A stretch of 64,000 nucleotides of DNA from Acinetobacter seifertii (GTDB taxonomy: Bacteria > Pseudomonadota > Gammaproteobacteria > Pseudomonadales > Moraxellaceae), in contig NZ_KB851205.1 of the NCBI RefSeq assembly GCF_000368065.1, positions 121,446 through 185,445 of the forward strand, given 5' to 3'. The notes under the pieces were generated by a model. That model was not told where the DNA came from. It ran no database searches and saw nothing but the letters and a program-made list of their open reading frames with translations. The translations under genes were made by a program, and so were the position numbers. Within the stretch, counting starts at the first letter, position 1. Each line of letters opens with the position of its first letter. Below are positions 45,844 to 55,028 of the stretch, in pieces.

Positions 45844-45884
45844 GGCTTGGCTATACCTGAAAAGATATATACAAGCCTTTTTTA
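45844..45884 (+). terminator. Weak terminator candidate after the SDR gene
   Basis: Six-base stem GGCTTG / CAAGCC with a 22-base loop and a following T-run. Low stability. Confidence 0.35.
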
Positions 45885-46010
45885 TTATTGATAAAACACT
45901 GGATTTATCCGTAATTTTAATTGAAGCATTAAATGATCTTCACAGTTTCTCTGCATTTTGCGCGTACAGTATTTAACATGAGAGACATCAGATGTAAACG
46001 AGGATGCATC

Positions 46011-46421
46011 ATGAAAAAGTTGTTCACCATCTTAGCCCTTAGCATAACTGTACTGACCACCAGTATGGCAAGCTTTGCTGATCCTCCATTTGACCGAGGA
46101 CATGGCCAGAAAGGACCTAAAGGTGGGCCTCGTGGTGAATGGAATGATCGTGGGCATAAACATGACCGTGACGATGATGAAGATCGTTTTCGCGATGAGC
46201 GTCGTATGCGCGAAGAACGCGGTTTTGAGCGTCTAAAACAACATCGCTGGCAGCCAGGCTATGTTATGCCACAGCATTATCGCGGTAATGGCTATAAGGT
46301 CGACTATAGAGACAATAACTTGCCTAAACCAGACCGTAATCAACAATGGTACAAAATCAATAATGACTATATTTTAGTCGACACAGATTCTAATAGCATT
46401 GTTAGCATCCGTGGTTTATAA
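46011..46421 (+). CDS. RcnB-family periplasmic protein
   Basis: 136 residues from ATG at 46011 (GAGG eight bases upstream); the open frame from 45933 is longer but unsupported. Signal peptide cut near SFA-DP (about residue 23), then a highly charged Gly/Arg/Asp/His region, then the RcnB core from about residue 76 (W..GYVMPQHYRG..YKVDYRD..LPKPDRNQQWYKIN). E. coli RcnB helps with Ni/Co homeostasis; the role of the Acinetobacter relatives is not known to me. A shorter paralogue follows. Confidence 0.85.
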   Translation: MKKLFTILALSITVLTTSMASFADPPFDRGHGQKGPKGGPRGEWNDRGHKHDRDDDEDRFRDERRMREERGFERLKQHRWQPGYVMPQHYRGNGYKVDYRDNNLPKPDRNQQWYKINNDYILVDTDSNSIVSIRGL

Positions 46422-46449
46422 AACTGATAGCTCCTCACTCATCAGTTAG

Positions 46450-46487
46450 TAAAAAAGGATAAAGCCCATCGGTTTTATCCTTTTTTA
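46450..46487 (+). terminator. Terminator between the RcnB-like genes
   Basis: AAAAAAGGATAAA / TTTATCCTTTTTT-type stem (with partial inner loop GCCCATCGG) and T-tail, 30 bases after the first RcnB-like stop. Confidence 0.85.
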
Positions 46488-46644
46488 TTTTTATATCAAT
46501 AAGATATTAAAAATTTATATATTCTAAATTTCTTCTTATTTCCTAGATATTTTTCACATTTATTGTTCTTAGTCTTCACGATTTATCTGTAATTCTTCAC
46601 TAATCTTCAATTATCGAAATTTAATTTATCATTCGAGGTTCATT

Positions 46645-46974
46645 ATGAAAAAACTAACAACAGCAATTGTTCTTTCAATGAGTGGTTTAATCGCATCAAC
46701 AGCGATGGCTGCACCAAATGATCATGACCATCATGATAACTACCGAAACCATGACGTCAGACCAGTCAAAGTAATTCATAAAGATGATCGTGCCAATATC
46801 TGGCGAGAAGGCCAAGTCGTACCACATGAATATCAGCACCCACGTTATGTCATCGACTATCGCACGCATGATAAATTGACTAAGCCTGGACGTTTTCAAA
46901 AATGGTATAAAGTGAACGGTAACTACGTACTCGTAAATGAGCAAAGTCATAAAATTATCAAAGTGATTCGTTAA
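46645..46974 (+). CDS. RcnB-like periplasmic protein, shorter paralogue
   Basis: 109 residues, with a signal peptide cut near AMA-AP (about residue 23) and then a short histidine-rich stretch (NDHDHHDNYRNHD) that could bind metal. The remaining core (WREGQVVPHEYQHPRYVIDYR..KPGRFQKWYKVNGNYVLV) matches the RcnB core of the upstream gene. Separate transcript, since a terminator lies between. Downstream, an insertion sequence sits in its terminator. Confidence 0.82.
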   Translation: MKKLTTAIVLSMSGLIASTAMAAPNDHDHHDNYRNHDVRPVKVIHKDDRANIWREGQVVPHEYQHPRYVIDYRTHDKLTKPGRFQKWYKVNGNYVLVNEQSHKIIKVIR

Positions 46975-46988
46975 TTTAATAAACCAAC

Positions 46989-47019
46989 AAACACCCAAAT
47001 GTAATTTGGGTGTTTTTCT
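46989..47019 (+). terminator. Terminator of the RcnB-like gene, abutting the insertion sequence
   Basis: AAACACCCAAAT / ATTTGGGTGTTT stem followed by T residues. The T-tract is the left copy of the 8-base target duplication; the stem itself is intact. Confidence 0.85.
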
Positions 47020-48345
47020 GAGCCTGTAAATTATTTTGTGTAAGTTCCATTTTTTATAAATGATCTTTTAATCGATCATCGAACTGAATCGTAAACCAAT
47101 TCATTGCTAAACGCCAATTTTGAATTGGCATCGTCCATTTCTTCGCAGCATTTGATGTTGCTAAGTAAATGACCTTCTTTACTGAGTCATCAGATGAAAA
47201 GATTTTCCTTTTCTTCGTTGAATGGCGTATTACGCTATTCAACGACTCAATCGCATTTGTTGTATAAATTGCATGACGTATTTCGGCTGGATAGCTAAAG
47301 ATCGTTCGGATATTTTCCCAATTGGCCCGCCAGGATTCTCCAATTTTGGGATACTGGTGATTCCATTGATCACAGAAGATGTCTAGGGATTTTAAAGCAT
47401 TTTCCTCTGTACTTGCCTGATAAATCGCTTTCAGACCCGACGTAACAGCTTTGTAGTCTTTCCAGCTTACAAATCTCAGGCTATTGCGTACAACATGCAC
47501 GATACACAGTTGAATATCAGTATGAGGGTAAACAGAGGCTATCGCGTCAGGGAAGCCTTTTAATCCATCTACACAGGCAACAAGAATGTCCTGTACTCCT
47601 CGATTTTTTAGCTCTGTCATGACTGACAGCCAGAATTTGGCACCTTCTGTCTGAGCAATCCACATACCCAGTAATTCTTTTTGCCCATCCATATTGATGC
47701 CTAAAGCAAGGTATACGGACTTGTTAATCACATTGGAGTGCTGACGGACTTTGACAACAATACAGTCAAGATAGACAACAGGATAAAGGCTATCTAAGGC
47801 TCTATTTTGCCACTCAGTCACTTGCTCAATCACAGCATCGGTAACTTTGCTGATGAGAGATGCTGACACATCGGCATCGTACATTTCTTTGAAGAAGGCT
47901 ACAATTTCCCTATTAGTCATTCCTTTTGCATACAGTGAGAGGATTTGGTCATCCATACTGGTGATGCGTGTTTGGTGCTTTTTGATAATTTGTGGCTCAA
48001 ATGAACCTTCTCGATCACGGGGAATATCTAAAGCCAGTTGTCCATCTTGAGTTGTAATGGTTTTAGAACTAAACCCATTACGGCTATTTGAGCCTTTCTT
48101 GGGCTGATGCTTTTCATAACCGAGATGGTCTGAAAGTTCAGTATTGAGTGCAGTTTCAATCATGAATTTTTTAAAGACTGCTGTCATTTGGTTTAAGTCT
48201 TCTGGTGTTTTTAGACCTTTAGCCAATTCGGCAGCCATACTTTTGATTGTTGCTTCATCCATGTGAAGTACCTTTTGTAATTATCCTCTGAAGGATAAAT
48301 GAAAATTAAGTACTTACACAAAATTTAGAACAGTCCCGTTTTTCT
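47012..48345 (-). mobile_element. IS256-family insertion sequence (1318 bp) with target duplication
   Basis: The element spans 47020-48337. Its ends are imperfect inverted repeats of 26 bases with 19 matches (47020-47045 and 48312-48337, both ending in ATTTTGTGTAAGT on the inner side). It is flanked by the perfect 8-base direct repeat GTTTTTCT (47012-47019 and 48338-48345). One intact transposase fills it. Family, length and host fit ISAba26 as I remember it; the name is unconfirmed. A clean duplication means an undisturbed and probably recent insertion. Confidence 0.93.
47054..48262 (-). CDS. IS256-family transposase
   Basis: 402-residue DDE transposase of the Mutator-like IS256 family. Recognised by the N-terminal DLNQMTAVFKKFMIETALNTEL block, the NSRNGFSSK segment, and the catalytic residues in VVYLDCIVV (Asp), ACVDGLKGFPDAI (Asp) and YTTNAIESLN (Glu). 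Full length with no frameshift, so it may be active. Confidence 0.95.
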   Translation of the reverse strand: MDEATIKSMAAELAKGLKTPEDLNQMTAVFKKFMIETALNTELSDHLGYEKHQPKKGSNSRNGFSSKTITTQDGQLALDIPRDREGSFEPQIIKKHQTRITSMDDQILSLYAKGMTNREIVAFFKEMYDADVSASLISKVTDAVIEQVTEWQNRALDSLYPVVYLDCIVVKVRQHSNVINKSVYLALGINMDGQKELLGMWIAQTEGAKFWLSVMTELKNRGVQDILVACVDGLKGFPDAIASVYPHTDIQLCIVHVVRNSLRFVSWKDYKAVTSGLKAIYQASTEENALKSLDIFCDQWNHQYPKIGESWRANWENIRTIFSYPAEIRHAIYTTNAIESLNSVIRHSTKKRKIFSSDDSVKKVIYLATSNAAKKWTMPIQNWRLAMNWFTIQFDDRLKDHL

Positions 48346-48420
48346 ATCTAATACATGCGACTTTAAGCTTTTTTGTTTAGAATCATCTTTATATCTTTTT
48401 GCTGTTGATTCGAGATCGGT

Positions 48421-49776
48421 ATGCCAACTAAGTCTTTAGAGAAATCACATAATAACACCCAACATTATGTACATTGGTTCCGACATTCAGCACCTTATAT
48501 TAATGCCCATCGCGATAAAACTTTTGTTTTAATGTTCGGCGGTGAAGCAGTCCGCGATCCTAATTTTGAACACATTATCCATGATATTGCTTTATTGCAT
48601 TCACTTGGTATTCGCTTAATTTTAGTCCATGGCGCACGTCCACAAATTAATCAAAACCTTAAAGATAAAGGTATCGAAACACCTTTTTATGACAATAGCC
48701 GTATTACCACACGTGAATCATTAAGCTGTGTCATGAGTGCTGTCGGTTCTATTCGTTTAGAAATCGAAGCATTGTTATCTATGGGATTGGCTAATTCTCC
48801 AATGTACGGTGCTCGCATAGACGTCGTATCAGGGAACTTCGTAACAGCTAAACCTTATGGTATTCGTGATGGTATGGATTTTCAGCTTACAGGAGAGGTT
48901 CGTTCCATAGACACCGACGCGATTGAACGCCATCTTGATAACGATAATATTGTTTTACTTGGTCCAACTGGCTATTCAACCACAGGTGAAGTATTTAATT
49001 TAAGAGCTGAAGAAGTTGCAACGAAAACTGCAACCTATTTAAAAGCAGATAAATTAATATTTTTAGGTGAGCAACAAGGTTTGCTTAATGAAGAAGGACA
49101 ATTATTGCGTGAATTAAGTCCGCATCAACTTGATTACTATATTCAGCAATACCAGACCAGTAGCCCCACCCTAACCCTACATTTACAGGAAGCAAAAAAG
49201 GCATCTTTATCGGGTGTTCATCGTGTTCATTTAATTTCTTACGCCTATGATGGTGCACTCATTGAAGAACTCTTCACCCGTGACGGTGTGGGTACCATGA
49301 TTACCGATGCGCACTATGAAGAAGTTCGCACAGCCCATATTCAAGATGTGGGTGGCTTAATGAATTTATTGCGCCCGTTAGAAGAAGAAGGCATTTTGGT
49401 TTATCGTTCGCGTGAACGTTTAGAGCAGGAAATTAGCCAGTTTGCGGTTATTGAACGAGACGGTATGATTTTGGCTTGTGCTGCTCTTTATCCAATTCCA
49501 ACTGAATTTAATGAAACTCGTTCGGCAGAAATTGCTTGTGTAGCAGTACACCCTAGTTATCGCAAATCAAATCGTGGTAGCCAAATTCTGCAATTCCTTG
49601 AAGAAAAGGCCAAACAACAAGGTATTCGTCAATTATTTGTGTTAACAACACGAACTGCTCATTGGTTTTTAGAACATGGTTTCCACCAAGTCACTGTTGA
49701 TGAATTACCAAATGCCCGTCAGGCACTATATAACTATCAAAGAAATTCTTTAGTGTTTAAAAAACTGCTTCCCTAG
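48421..49776 (+). CDS. argA: N-acetylglutamate synthase
   Basis: First step of arginine synthesis, acetyl-CoA plus glutamate. 451 residues: N-terminal amino-acid-kinase-like domain (FGGEAVRD..LILVHGARPQI, about 39-82) that binds feedback arginine, and a C-terminal GNAT acetyltransferase domain (CVAVHPSYRKSNRGSQIL, about 378-395). Only 83 bases separate its ATG from the insertion sequence, so its promoter is either in that short gap or was altered by the insertion. Confidence 0.95.
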   Translation: MPTKSLEKSHNNTQHYVHWFRHSAPYINAHRDKTFVLMFGGEAVRDPNFEHIIHDIALLHSLGIRLILVHGARPQINQNLKDKGIETPFYDNSRITTRESLSCVMSAVGSIRLEIEALLSMGLANSPMYGARIDVVSGNFVTAKPYGIRDGMDFQLTGEVRSIDTDAIERHLDNDNIVLLGPTGYSTTGEVFNLRAEEVATKTATYLKADKLIFLGEQQGLLNEEGQLLRELSPHQLDYYIQQYQTSSPTLTLHLQEAKKASLSGVHRVHLISYAYDGALIEELFTRDGVGTMITDAHYEEVRTAHIQDVGGLMNLLRPLEEEGILVYRSRERLEQEISQFAVIERDGMILACAALYPIPTEFNETRSAEIACVAVHPSYRKSNRGSQILQFLEEKAKQQGIRQLFVLTTRTAHWFLEHGFHQVTVDELPNARQALYNYQRNSLVFKKLLP

Positions 49777-49828
49777 TCTTTGCATTTTTTAAGATATTCT
49801 TATTTCAGATAAGCTTAGTCCCAAAATT

Positions 49829-49867
49829 ACAACCATACATACCATTAATGTATGGTTGTACTTTTTT
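49829..49867 (+). terminator. Terminator after argA
   Basis: Perfect 12-base stem ACAACCATACAT / ATGTATGGTTGT with a 7-base loop, then a T-run. Confidence 0.9.
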
Positions 49868-50109
49868 TAAATCTTTAAATTTTCTTCATTTCATATTTTT
49901 CATTTTATTTACAAAAACTTAAAAATTATTTCCTAAATATTATTCTGTTTAATAAATCATTTTTTTGCATAAGTTTATCGCCGAATGTTTTTAGCTTTTT
50001 TTTGCATAAATAAAGACTGAATACTTATTTTTTATGAAATAAAAATCCCTTTAGGGTATCTGCTCATCCAATTATTTTTCTTTTTCTCTTTCGGGGAGCA
50101 CGAAACCAC
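49868..50109 (+). promoter_or_regulatory. Upstream region of the sulfonate operon
   Basis: About 240 AT-rich bases without a gene. Two copies of TTTTTTTGCATAA (49960-49972 and 49997-50009) lie 37 bases apart upstream of ssuA. CysB/Cbl-type activators are the usual regulators of ssu genes and bind AT-rich sites, but no consensus is clear enough to name. The ribosome site GGGGAG is seen near 50095. Confidence 0.4.
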
Positions 50110-51078
50110 ATGGCACTTTTTAATTCCACTTCATGGGCAAAATATTCAGTCATTGCTGCCAGCCTTGCGGGAGTGATGATGCTAGGTGGTTGTGCCAAAA
50201 AAGAGGAACAGACCACCACAACTCTAAATATTGGATACCAGAAATATGGCATCCTTCCTATTTTAAAAGCTCGTGGTGACTTGGAAAAAGCGCTAAAAGA
50301 TCAAGGCGTACAAGTGAAATGGGTCGAATTTCCTGCGGGTCCTCAATTACTTGAGGGTCTAAATGTCGGAAGCGTTTCATTGGGTGAAGCAGGTGAAGCA
50401 CCACCTATTTTTGCTCAAGCAGCCAACCCAAATTTAGTTTATGTTGCAAACCAACCTGCTGCACCAAAAGCAGAAGCATTATTGGTACAAAAAGACTCTC
50501 CTATTCACTCAATTCAGGATTTAAAAGGCAAACGTGTCGCACTGAATAAGGGTTCGAATGTTCACTACCTATTATTGAAAGTTCTAGAAGCCAACAACTT
50601 AAGCTTAAGTGATATTCAACCAGTTTATTTACCGCCATCAGACGCACGTGCTGCTTTTGAAAAAGGCGCTGTCGATGCATGGGTCATTTGGGACCCGTTC
50701 TTTGCAGCAGCTGAACATCAAATTCAGGCTCGTGTTTTAGCAACAGGTGAAAACTTGGTAAGCAATCATCAGTTTTACTTAGCTGATCGTAAATTTGCAG
50801 AAAGTAATCCAAAAGTACTCAACACTGTTGTGCAAACGCTAAATCAAACAACCCAATGGGTCAGCACGCATCAAGATGAAGCGGCCAAGCTACTCGAAAA
50901 ACCTACGGCACTTGAATTTGATGTACTCAAAACTTCTATTTCGCGAATGGGTTTTGGTGTTCAGCCAATATCTGACAAGGTCACCCAAGAACAACAATAT
51001 GTAGCCGATGCCTTTTATGCGCAAAAGCTCATTCCAAACAAGCTCACCATTCAAGATGCCATTTTAAAACTGAAATAA
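50110..51078 (+). CDS. ssuA: Sulfonate ABC transporter substrate-binding lipoprotein
   Basis: Periplasmic binding protein for aliphatic sulfonates, 322 residues. Lipoprotein signal with lipobox LGGC at about 25-28 (SLAGVMMLGGCAKKEE), then the SsuA/NMT1-like fold: IGYQKYGILPILKA, FPAGPQLLEGLNVGSVSLGEAGEAPP, and DARAAFEKGAVDAWVIWDP. First gene of the operon. A related but non-lipoprotein copy follows. Confidence 0.9.
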   Translation: MALFNSTSWAKYSVIAASLAGVMMLGGCAKKEEQTTTTLNIGYQKYGILPILKARGDLEKALKDQGVQVKWVEFPAGPQLLEGLNVGSVSLGEAGEAPPIFAQAANPNLVYVANQPAAPKAEALLVQKDSPIHSIQDLKGKRVALNKGSNVHYLLLKVLEANNLSLSDIQPVYLPPSDARAAFEKGAVDAWVIWDPFFAAAEHQIQARVLATGENLVSNHQFYLADRKFAESNPKVLNTVVQTLNQTTQWVSTHQDEAAKLLEKPTALEFDVLKTSISRMGFGVQPISDKVTQEQQYVADAFYAQKLIPNKLTIQDAILKLK

Positions 51079-51149
51079 ACCCAGCTTTGGCACAGCTTAA
51101 ATAACGATATAAATGCTGTGCCTTGCCTGAAGGGAACAAGGATATCTAT

Positions 51150-52133
51150 ATGCAACATCAGTCATTATTTAATAAGAGTCAGTGGACTCAGTTAGTTAAG
51201 CGCTTTAGCGCAGTCGCTGTCTTAGGTTTAACGATTGCTGCACCTGCTTGGGCAATAGACCCTACTGTAAAAGAACTTCGTATCGGTTTTCAAAAAAGCT
51301 CGATCAACTTTGCAATTGCTAAGCAGCAAAAATTATTTGAACAAGAATTTCCAAATGCCAAAATCACTTGGAATGAGTTCCCTGCCGGCCCACAAATTTT
51401 AGAAGCCTTGGCTGTTGGCTCACTCGATGTTGGCGTTACTGGAGACACACCTCCAGTCTATGCTCAAGCAGCGGGCAAGCCTTTATATTACATTGCTTAT
51501 GAAGCAGCCAAGCCATTGGCGTCAGCAATTTTAGTTCCTAAAAACTCACAGCTCACCCAGCTTAAAGACCTAAAAGGCAAACGTATTGCGTTGCAAAAAG
51601 GTTCTAGTTCACATTACTTGCTCGTACAGGCTGTGCGTAAAGCGGGCTTAAAATGGAGCGACATTACGCCAATTTGGCTCACACCTGCCGATGCGCGCGC
51701 TGCATTCCAAAAAGGTGCCGTTGATGCATGGGCAATTTGGGACCCTTACTACGCTTCAGCACAACTAGAAGACCAAGCTCGTGTACTTGCTTCAGGTAAA
51801 GGTTTAAGCCCGAACTATACCTTTTATTTAGCTGCTCCAAATTTTGTTAAGCAATATCCAAAAGTTGTTCCTGAACTCATCAAACAGATTAATCAAGCTG
51901 ACAAATGGGTTCAAAGCCATCAAACAGAAACGGCGAGCGCGATTGGCCAAAGTACAGGACTAAAACCTGCAACCAGCGACTTATTTATTAAACGTCGTCC
52001 ACGTCCATCAGCAGCAGCTCCGCTGAACAGCAAAGTGATTGCTGAACAACAGCAGCTTGCAGACATCTTTACTCAACAAGGCATCATTCCAAAACCAATC
52101 AGCATTAAACAAGCTGTTTGGGGTGCGAAGTAA
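51150..52133 (+). CDS. Sulfonate ABC transporter substrate-binding protein, second copy
   Basis: 327 residues from ATG at 51150 with AAGGA upstream. Cleavable signal cut near AWA-ID (about residue 35). It shares the blocks of the first copy (FPAGPQILEALAVGSLDVGVTGDTPP, DARAAFQKGAVDAWAIWDPY) but has an extra loop RRPRPSAAAP near residue 285. The two receptors probably deliver different sulfonates or sulfate esters to the one permease. Confidence 0.88.
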   Translation: MQHQSLFNKSQWTQLVKRFSAVAVLGLTIAAPAWAIDPTVKELRIGFQKSSINFAIAKQQKLFEQEFPNAKITWNEFPAGPQILEALAVGSLDVGVTGDTPPVYAQAAGKPLYYIAYEAAKPLASAILVPKNSQLTQLKDLKGKRIALQKGSSSHYLLVQAVRKAGLKWSDITPIWLTPADARAAFQKGAVDAWAIWDPYYASAQLEDQARVLASGKGLSPNYTFYLAAPNFVKQYPKVVPELIKQINQADKWVQSHQTETASAIGQSTGLKPATSDLFIKRRPRPSAAAPLNSKVIAEQQQLADIFTQQGIIPKPISIKQAVWGAK

Positions 52134-52160
52134 TTTCATATAGACATATAGGTAATGCAC

Positions 52161-53336
52161 ATGAAAATTTTCTGGTTTATTCCTACCCACGGTGATAGTC
52201 GCTATTTAGGTACAAGTAAAGGCGCTCGTCAGGTTGACCATGCCTATATGAAGCAAATTGCTGTGGCAGTAGATAATTTGGGTTATGAGGGTGTACTTAT
52301 TCCAACTGGCCGTTCATGTGAAGATCCGTGGATTACGGCGGCGAGCCTGATTGATGCAACTCAGCACCTTAAGTTTTTAGTTGCGTTACGTCCGGGTGTA
52401 ACAACACCAGCTTTGGCTGCTCGTATGGCTGCTACATTTGACCGCTTATCGAATGGTCGTGTGCTACTCAACTTAGTGACTGGTGGTGATGAAGCCGAAC
52501 TGCGCGGTGATGGTTTATATGAAGATCACTCAACGCGTTACCAAACTGCCAATGAATATGTAAAAATCTGGCGTGAGATTTTGACACGCTCACATACAGG
52601 TGAAGCTTTTACATTCCACGGTGAACGCCTACAAGTAGATGATGCAAAACTACTTTACCCACCTGTCCAAAAGCCTTACCCACCACTTTGGTTCGGCGGT
52701 TCTTCAGACGTCGCTGTCGACCTTGCAGCGGAGCAAGTAGACACTTACCTTACTTGGGGTGAACCACCAGCAGCCGTGAAAGAAAAGATCGAGCATGTTC
52801 GTGCAAAAGCCGAGGCTAAAGGCCGTAAATTAACTTATGGCATTCGCTTGCATGTCATTGTTCGCGAAACCAACGAACAAGCATGGGCAGCAGCGAACGA
52901 GCTTATTCAATATCTCGACGATGCAACTATTGCTGCAGCACAGAAAAAATTTGCACAAATGGACTCGGTAGGCCAACAACGGATGGCCGCACTACATGGC
53001 GGTAACCGAGACAAGTTAGAAGTCTCTCCAAACCTTTGGGCAGGTATTGGTTTAGTCCGTGGTGGTGCAGGTACGGCACTTGTAGGTGACCCAGAAACAG
53101 TTGCTGCTCGTATTCAAGAGTATGCTGATTTAGGTATCGATACTTTTATTTTCTCGGGCTATCCACATCTTGAAGAGTCGATCCGTTTTGCAGAGTTAGT
53201 ATTCCCGTTATTACCAATTGAGACCCGAGCTAAACTTGCTCAGCCAAACTTAACTGGTCCATTCGGTGAGATTATTGCCAACAACTATGTTCCAGACGAG
53301 AAGAAGCAAAATAGTTCCGTCAAGGAGCCCGCATGA
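52161..53336 (+). CDS. ssuD: FMNH2-dependent alkanesulfonate monooxygenase
   Basis: Two-component flavin monooxygenase that releases sulfite from alkanesulfonates. 391 residues from ATG at 52161 (AGG eight bases before; an ATG two codons upstream is too near the ribosome site). Bacterial-luciferase fold with FWFIPTHGDSRYLGT at the N-terminus, GRSCEDPW (about 47-54), and GGAGTALVGDPETVAARI in the C-terminal part. It needs reduced FMN from a partner; no SsuE is encoded in this operon. Confidence 0.94.
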   Translation: MKIFWFIPTHGDSRYLGTSKGARQVDHAYMKQIAVAVDNLGYEGVLIPTGRSCEDPWITAASLIDATQHLKFLVALRPGVTTPALAARMAATFDRLSNGRVLLNLVTGGDEAELRGDGLYEDHSTRYQTANEYVKIWREILTRSHTGEAFTFHGERLQVDDAKLLYPPVQKPYPPLWFGGSSDVAVDLAAEQVDTYLTWGEPPAAVKEKIEHVRAKAEAKGRKLTYGIRLHVIVRETNEQAWAAANELIQYLDDATIAAAQKKFAQMDSVGQQRMAALHGGNRDKLEVSPNLWAGIGLVRGGAGTALVGDPETVAARIQEYADLGIDTFIFSGYPHLEESIRFAELVFPLLPIETRAKLAQPNLTGPFGEIIANNYVPDEKKQNSSVKEPA

Positions 53337-54130
53337 GCCAAGATGTAAATATTGTTTCACGTGGAACAAAACAAATCGGGCAGCGTTTGCTGCCCTGGAT
53401 TTTCCCAATTGTTCTATTGGTTGTTTGGCAAATTGCCTCAAGTTCGGGTCTTTTAGAAAGCCGTATTTTACCTGCTCCAAGTGCTGTCATTTCAGCTTTT
53501 TGGCATCTTTTGGTGAGTGGCGAACTATGGCATCACGTTAAAGTAAGTGCTGGTCGTGCATTGCTTGGGCTTTTAGTAGGCGGTGGTTTAGGCTTGCTAT
53601 TAGGTCTGCTCAATGGGTCTTCGCGTTTCGCCTCCACCCTACTCGATACAACCTTACAGATGATTCGTAATATCCCAGCTCTTGCGCTTATTCCGCTGGT
53701 GATTTTGTGGTTTGGTATTGATGAAACAGCAAAATTGTTTTTAGTTGCTGTCGGTGTTTTCTTCCCAATTTATATCAACACCTATCATGGAATTCGTTCA
53801 GTCGACCCACAATTGATTGAGATGGGTAAAAGCTATGGGCTTTCCCGCTGGCAGCTCTACAAAGAAATTATTCTACCAGGAGCAATGCCTTCTATTTTAG
53901 TGGGTCTACGTTTTGCCTTAGGTTTGGTTTGGGTATTACTCATTGTGGCTGAAACGATCTCAGCGCAAGCAGGTATTGGTTATATGACCATGAATGCACG
54001 AGAATTTTTGCAAACAGATGTGGTACTCGTCGGTATTCTGCTTTACGCCCTATTAGGCAAGTTAGCCGATGTTTTAGCACAAATTTTGGAACGCTATTTA
54101 CTACGTTGGCACGCGGGATATCAAAAATAA
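53333..54130 (+). CDS. ssuC: Sulfonate ABC transporter permease
   Basis: 265 residues with about six membrane helices and the permease EAA-type loop (EMGKSYGLSRWQLYKEIILPGAMPSI, about 162-187) that docks the ATPase. Its start overlaps the ssuD stop by four bases. Confidence 0.94.
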   Translation: MSQDVNIVSRGTKQIGQRLLPWIFPIVLLVVWQIASSSGLLESRILPAPSAVISAFWHLLVSGELWHHVKVSAGRALLGLLVGGGLGLLLGLLNGSSRFASTLLDTTLQMIRNIPALALIPLVILWFGIDETAKLFLVAVGVFFPIYINTYHGIRSVDPQLIEMGKSYGLSRWQLYKEIILPGAMPSILVGLRFALGLVWVLLIVAETISAQAGIGYMTMNAREFLQTDVVLVGILLYALLGKLADVLAQILERYLLRWHAGYQK

Positions 54131-54143
54131 GGGAGCTTAAAAT

Positions 54144-54944
54144 ATGACAAATCTGAATTTAAATATTAATCAGAATGACGTAGAGCTCATTCCAGAAAAT
54201 CATCCAGAGTCACAAGAACCTGTCGTAGGTGCAGAGATTCTGATTGAACAGCTTTATAAGTTTTATGGTGAGGTGAAAGTTCTTGAAGATCTTAACCTAC
54301 ACATTCAACCGGGTGAATTTTTAGCGATCGTTGGTCGTAGTGGCTGCGGTAAAAGTACGTTACTACGCTTAATTGCTCAACTTGAAAAAGCGAGTTTCGG
54401 AGAAATTAAATTTAAATCTGCGCGACATTTACGCGAAGGCATTACTAACGATGACATTCGGGTTATGTTCCAAGACCCACGCTTACTTCCTTGGCGAAAT
54501 ATTCTTCAAAACGTTCAACTTGGACTACCAAAATCACAACATGCTTTGGCAGAAGAATTACTGGAAAAGGTGGGTTTAAAAGAAAAATCGGGACAGTGGC
54601 CTTCACAGCTCTCAGGTGGCCAGCGCCAGCGTACAGCGCTAGCTCGCGCATTATCTCATACTCCACGTATTTTACTGTTAGATGAGCCGTTAGGTGCATT
54701 AGACGCGCTCACCCGTCTTGAGATGCAAAGCTTGATTGAACGTTTATGGAAAGAGCAAGGTTTTACTGCCATTTTGGTCACACACGATGTAAGTGAAGCA
54801 GTACAACTGGCCGACCGTATTATCCTATTAGATAAGGGCCAAATTGCCCAAAGTTTCCAAGTGAATTTGCCACGTCCGCGTAAAAAGAGCATAACTTTTG
54901 CCCAGCTTGAACAACAAGTACTCGATGCTGTTTTAGCAACTTAA
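54144..54944 (+). CDS. ssuB: Sulfonate ABC transporter ATP-binding protein
   Basis: ATPase of the sulfonate importer, 266 residues. Walker A GRSGCGKST (about 64-72), Q-loop MFQDPRLLPW, signature LSGGQRQRTALARAL (about 156-170), Walker B ILLLDEPLGALD, and switch histidine in VTHD. Thirteen bases from ssuC. Last gene before a terminator. Confidence 0.95.
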   Translation: MTNLNLNINQNDVELIPENHPESQEPVVGAEILIEQLYKFYGEVKVLEDLNLHIQPGEFLAIVGRSGCGKSTLLRLIAQLEKASFGEIKFKSARHLREGITNDDIRVMFQDPRLLPWRNILQNVQLGLPKSQHALAEELLEKVGLKEKSGQWPSQLSGGQRQRTALARALSHTPRILLLDEPLGALDALTRLEMQSLIERLWKEQGFTAILVTHDVSEAVQLADRIILLDKGQIAQSFQVNLPRPRKKSITFAQLEQQVLDAVLAT

Positions 54945-54994
54945 AGCTGAGATGAGTAATGAGAACCATTTCAACTACAAAATGTCCAATTAAC

Positions 54995-55028
54995 GAGCAA
55001 TAAAACTGATGATTTATTGCTCTTTTTT
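54995..55028 (+). terminator. Terminator after ssuB
   Basis: GAGCAATAAA / TTTATTGCTC stem, 8-base loop, then T6. Confidence 0.88.

Noticed and set aside
50110..52133. ssuA copies as a recent tandem duplication
   Set aside because: The two proteins differ throughout and in their signal type, so the duplication is old or the genes were acquired separately.
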